Shown here: piece by piece, positions 62,747 to 64,000 of the stretch
Layout of the letters: each line of letters begins with the position of its first letter
Position numbering within the stretch: the stretch's first letter is position 1
DNA from: Desulfomicrobium apsheronum
Lineage (GTDB): Bacteria; Desulfobacterota; Desulfovibrionia; Desulfovibrionales; Desulfomicrobiaceae
DNA: 64,000 nucleotides
Direction of reading: 5' to 3'
Assembly: GCF_900114115.1 (NCBI RefSeq)
Contig: NZ_FORX01000004.1
Coordinates: 1-64,000, forward strand
Translations under genes and position numbers: made by a program
The notes under the pieces: model-generated
Database searches by the model: none
What the model saw: only the letters and a program-made list of their open reading frames with translations
What the model was told of the DNA's origin: nothing

Positions 62747-62885
62747 GTGAGGAGTCGTTCTTATTGAAGCCGATGTTCAAAGTCAACCGGATTCTTGATA
62801 AAAATCCATGTCCGCGAGCTTTGACCATGCGGGGCTCTTGTGGCAGGTAAGGCCGGTTGAACCTCGCAAGCCCAAGGATGCCCCA

Positions 62886-63095
62886 ATGCTAAGTGAAAAA
62901 TTCCTGAACGAATTCGAAGAATACCTGACCTCCGGCCAACTGGAGGAGGATTACGGCTATTCCGCCGAGGATCGCAAGATCGAGATTCTTGAATACCTCG
63001 AACGCTTCATGGACCTGGCCGAGGAGGTCGACAAGGTTGCGACGCGCCTGCTCATGCCCCATCTCTCAGAAGTCATGCCCCCCAAGGGCGAATAG
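62886..63095 (+). CDS. Conserved small acidic protein
   Basis: A 69-residue acidic helical protein (MLSEKFLNEFEEYLTSGQLEEDYGYSAED split in use as the N-terminal half; the second half is LAEEVDKVATRLLMPHLSE). I do not recognise the family. Its end overlaps the end of rsmG on the other strand by 30 bases. The start ATG at 62886 is the first with the whole amphipathic region. Confidence 0.55.
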   Translation: MLSEKFLNEFEEYLTSGQLEEDYGYSAEDRKIEILEYLERFMDLAEEVDKVATRLLMPHLSEVMPPKGE

Positions 63096-63710
63096 CCGGA
63101 AATAACGTTTCTTCCCGGCCACCGGATACTCCCGAACCAGCTCCAGGCTGTAGCCTTCCACCGTGTCGGTGGACGACTCGTTGCTCATCACCAGCACCCG
63201 TCCCTGCGGGGCAAGGCAGCTTTTGACCTCGGCGAGGAGTTTCCGCCATGGCATGAAGGCCCGACTGACAATGAGATCCGCCGCGCGCCGCGCCGGGGGC
63301 AGGGCCTCCATGCGGGCGCAAATGACCTTGGTCAGCGGCAGTTTCATGTGTGCAACGGCCTGTTCCATGAAGATGGCGCGTTTTTGCCGTGGCTCCACCA
63401 GATAATATTCGCCCGACTGCCAGAAGACGCGCAGCGGGATGCCCGGCAGACCTGCTCCCGCTCCCAGATCCAAGGTCTGGGTGGGCTGGGTCCCCAAAGT
63501 GTACAGCAGATCGGCCAGATGCCAGGAGTCCTGGATCAGGGTGTCCAGGATCTCGGTCCAGGTCGAGGGGCCGACCAGGTTCATGCGGGCGTTCCACTTG
63601 ACGAGCAGGCCAAGATAGACGCTCAAAAGGCGAGCCTGGTCATCGGTCAGGACCCGCCCCAGGCCTTTGGCCCTGGCGGCGACTTCACGGGCTTCGGGAT
63701 GAGAATTCAT
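63066..63710 (-). CDS. rsmG: 16S rRNA (guanine-527-N7) methyltransferase RsmG
   Basis: A 214-residue methyltransferase. The SAM site is TLDLGAGAGLPGIPLRVFW, and YYLVEPRQKRAIFMEQAV and LIVSRAFMPWRKLL complete the pattern (RAF before the substrate loop). N-terminal VYLGLLVKWNARMNLVGPST is the RsmG signature. AAGGA lies before the ATG at 63710. It modifies 16S rRNA in the 30S subunit. Confidence 0.92.
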   Translation of the reverse strand: MNSHPEAREVAARAKGLGRVLTDDQARLLSVYLGLLVKWNARMNLVGPSTWTEILDTLIQDSWHLADLLYTLGTQPTQTLDLGAGAGLPGIPLRVFWQSGEYYLVEPRQKRAIFMEQAVAHMKLPLTKVICARMEALPPARRAADLIVSRAFMPWRKLLAEVKSCLAPQGRVLVMSNESSTDTVEGYSLELVREYPVAGKKRYFRLFALGGHDF

Positions 63711-63869
63711 ATGCATTCCTTGTACACGGCAGGGATGGGGTGCGCGAGGCGGCACTTTTCAGGAGCCGCTTCAAGGGACACTGCCCGGAAGGCGCGGCCC
63801 CGGGGGATTTTCCCTTTACCTGCGTGGGGGCTGCGGATACAAGCAGCTCAGTTTTTGATTGGAGGAACA

Positions 63870-64000
63870 ATGAGTACACAGAGCATCATTTTTCCCGGAC
63901 AGGGCTCGCAAGAGCCTGGAATGGGCCGGGATCTGGCGGAACACTGGTCCGAGGCCATGGACTTGTGGAAAAAAGCCGAACGCCTGAGCGGCCTGCCGCT
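63870..64000 (+). CDS. fabD: Malonyl-CoA-ACP transacylase, start only
   Basis: The frame begins MSTQSIIFPGQGSQEPGMGR and runs off the end of the window. FPGQGSQ is the FabD N-terminal oxyanion-loop signature. GGAGGA is correctly placed before the ATG. It loads malonyl groups onto ACP for fatty-acid synthesis. Only 43 residues are visible. Confidence 0.88.
   Translation, partial: MSTQSIIFPGQGSQEPGMGRDLAEHWSEAMDLWKKAERLSGLP

Overview
The window reads as chromosome from a sulfate-reducing member of the Desulfovibrionales (Desulfomicrobium or Desulfovibrio type). The evidence is a Mop-type aldehyde oxidoreductase whose iron-sulfur cysteines fall at the positions known from the Desulfovibrio gigas enzyme, a selenocysteine formate dehydrogenase, a TunR-like tungstate/molybdate regulator, and a glycyl-radical isethionate sulfite-lyase. 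The genus is inference; no rRNA gene is present.

Bases 1-13300 are a molybdenum/tungsten enzyme block: a BFD-like [2Fe-2S] protein, aldehyde oxidoreductase (mop), two MoeA-like proteins (one fused to an FmdE domain), a NifX-like protein, a ModE-like regulator, a transposase-derived protein, FdhE, and the formate dehydrogenase beta and alpha subunits. Bases 13300-17150 are accessory: a palindromic repeat, an AT-rich lipoprotein gene, a decayed lipase-like gene, and a toxin-antitoxin remnant coupled to a KilA-N protein. Bases 17150-23770 carry two molybdate/tungstate-type ABC transport sets, a DUF364 protein, the TunR-like regulator and modA. Four GTCACG-N14-CGTGAC type inverted repeats precede these operons and probably tie them into one regulon.

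Bases 23900-35000 form an isethionate module: Fe-alcohol dehydrogenase, sigma54 activator, islB, islA, dctP, fused dctQM and an amidohydrolase. The 660-base gap between the divergent islA and dctP genes holds two opposed sigma54-type promoters and three copies of a GTTGCAA/TTTGCGAC palindrome, a good candidate for the activator binding site. A chemoreceptor, an orphan solute-binding protein, a TauE/SafE exporter and a nucleoside phosphorylase follow.

Bases 40000-49800 are mixed housekeeping and regulatory genes: NifU-like protein, NarL-type two-component system, Rnk, FemAB-like protein, orphan XRE proteins, NfeD and SPFH proteins, and a methyltransferase. Bases 50000-62750 are a defence and mobile region: a type I restriction system (hsdM, hsdS, hsdR) interleaved with a four-helix-bundle gene, a GmrSD-type DUF262/HNH gene, an AlbA_2 remnant and a small membrane protein; then a complete group IIC-type intron inserted behind a terminator; then a 1.1-kb insert bounded by a 49-base duplication of the 3' half of a tRNA-Leu gene, carrying a probable Acb2/Tad1 signal-sponge protein and a DUF6680 protein. 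The window ends in core genes (rsmG and the start of fabD).
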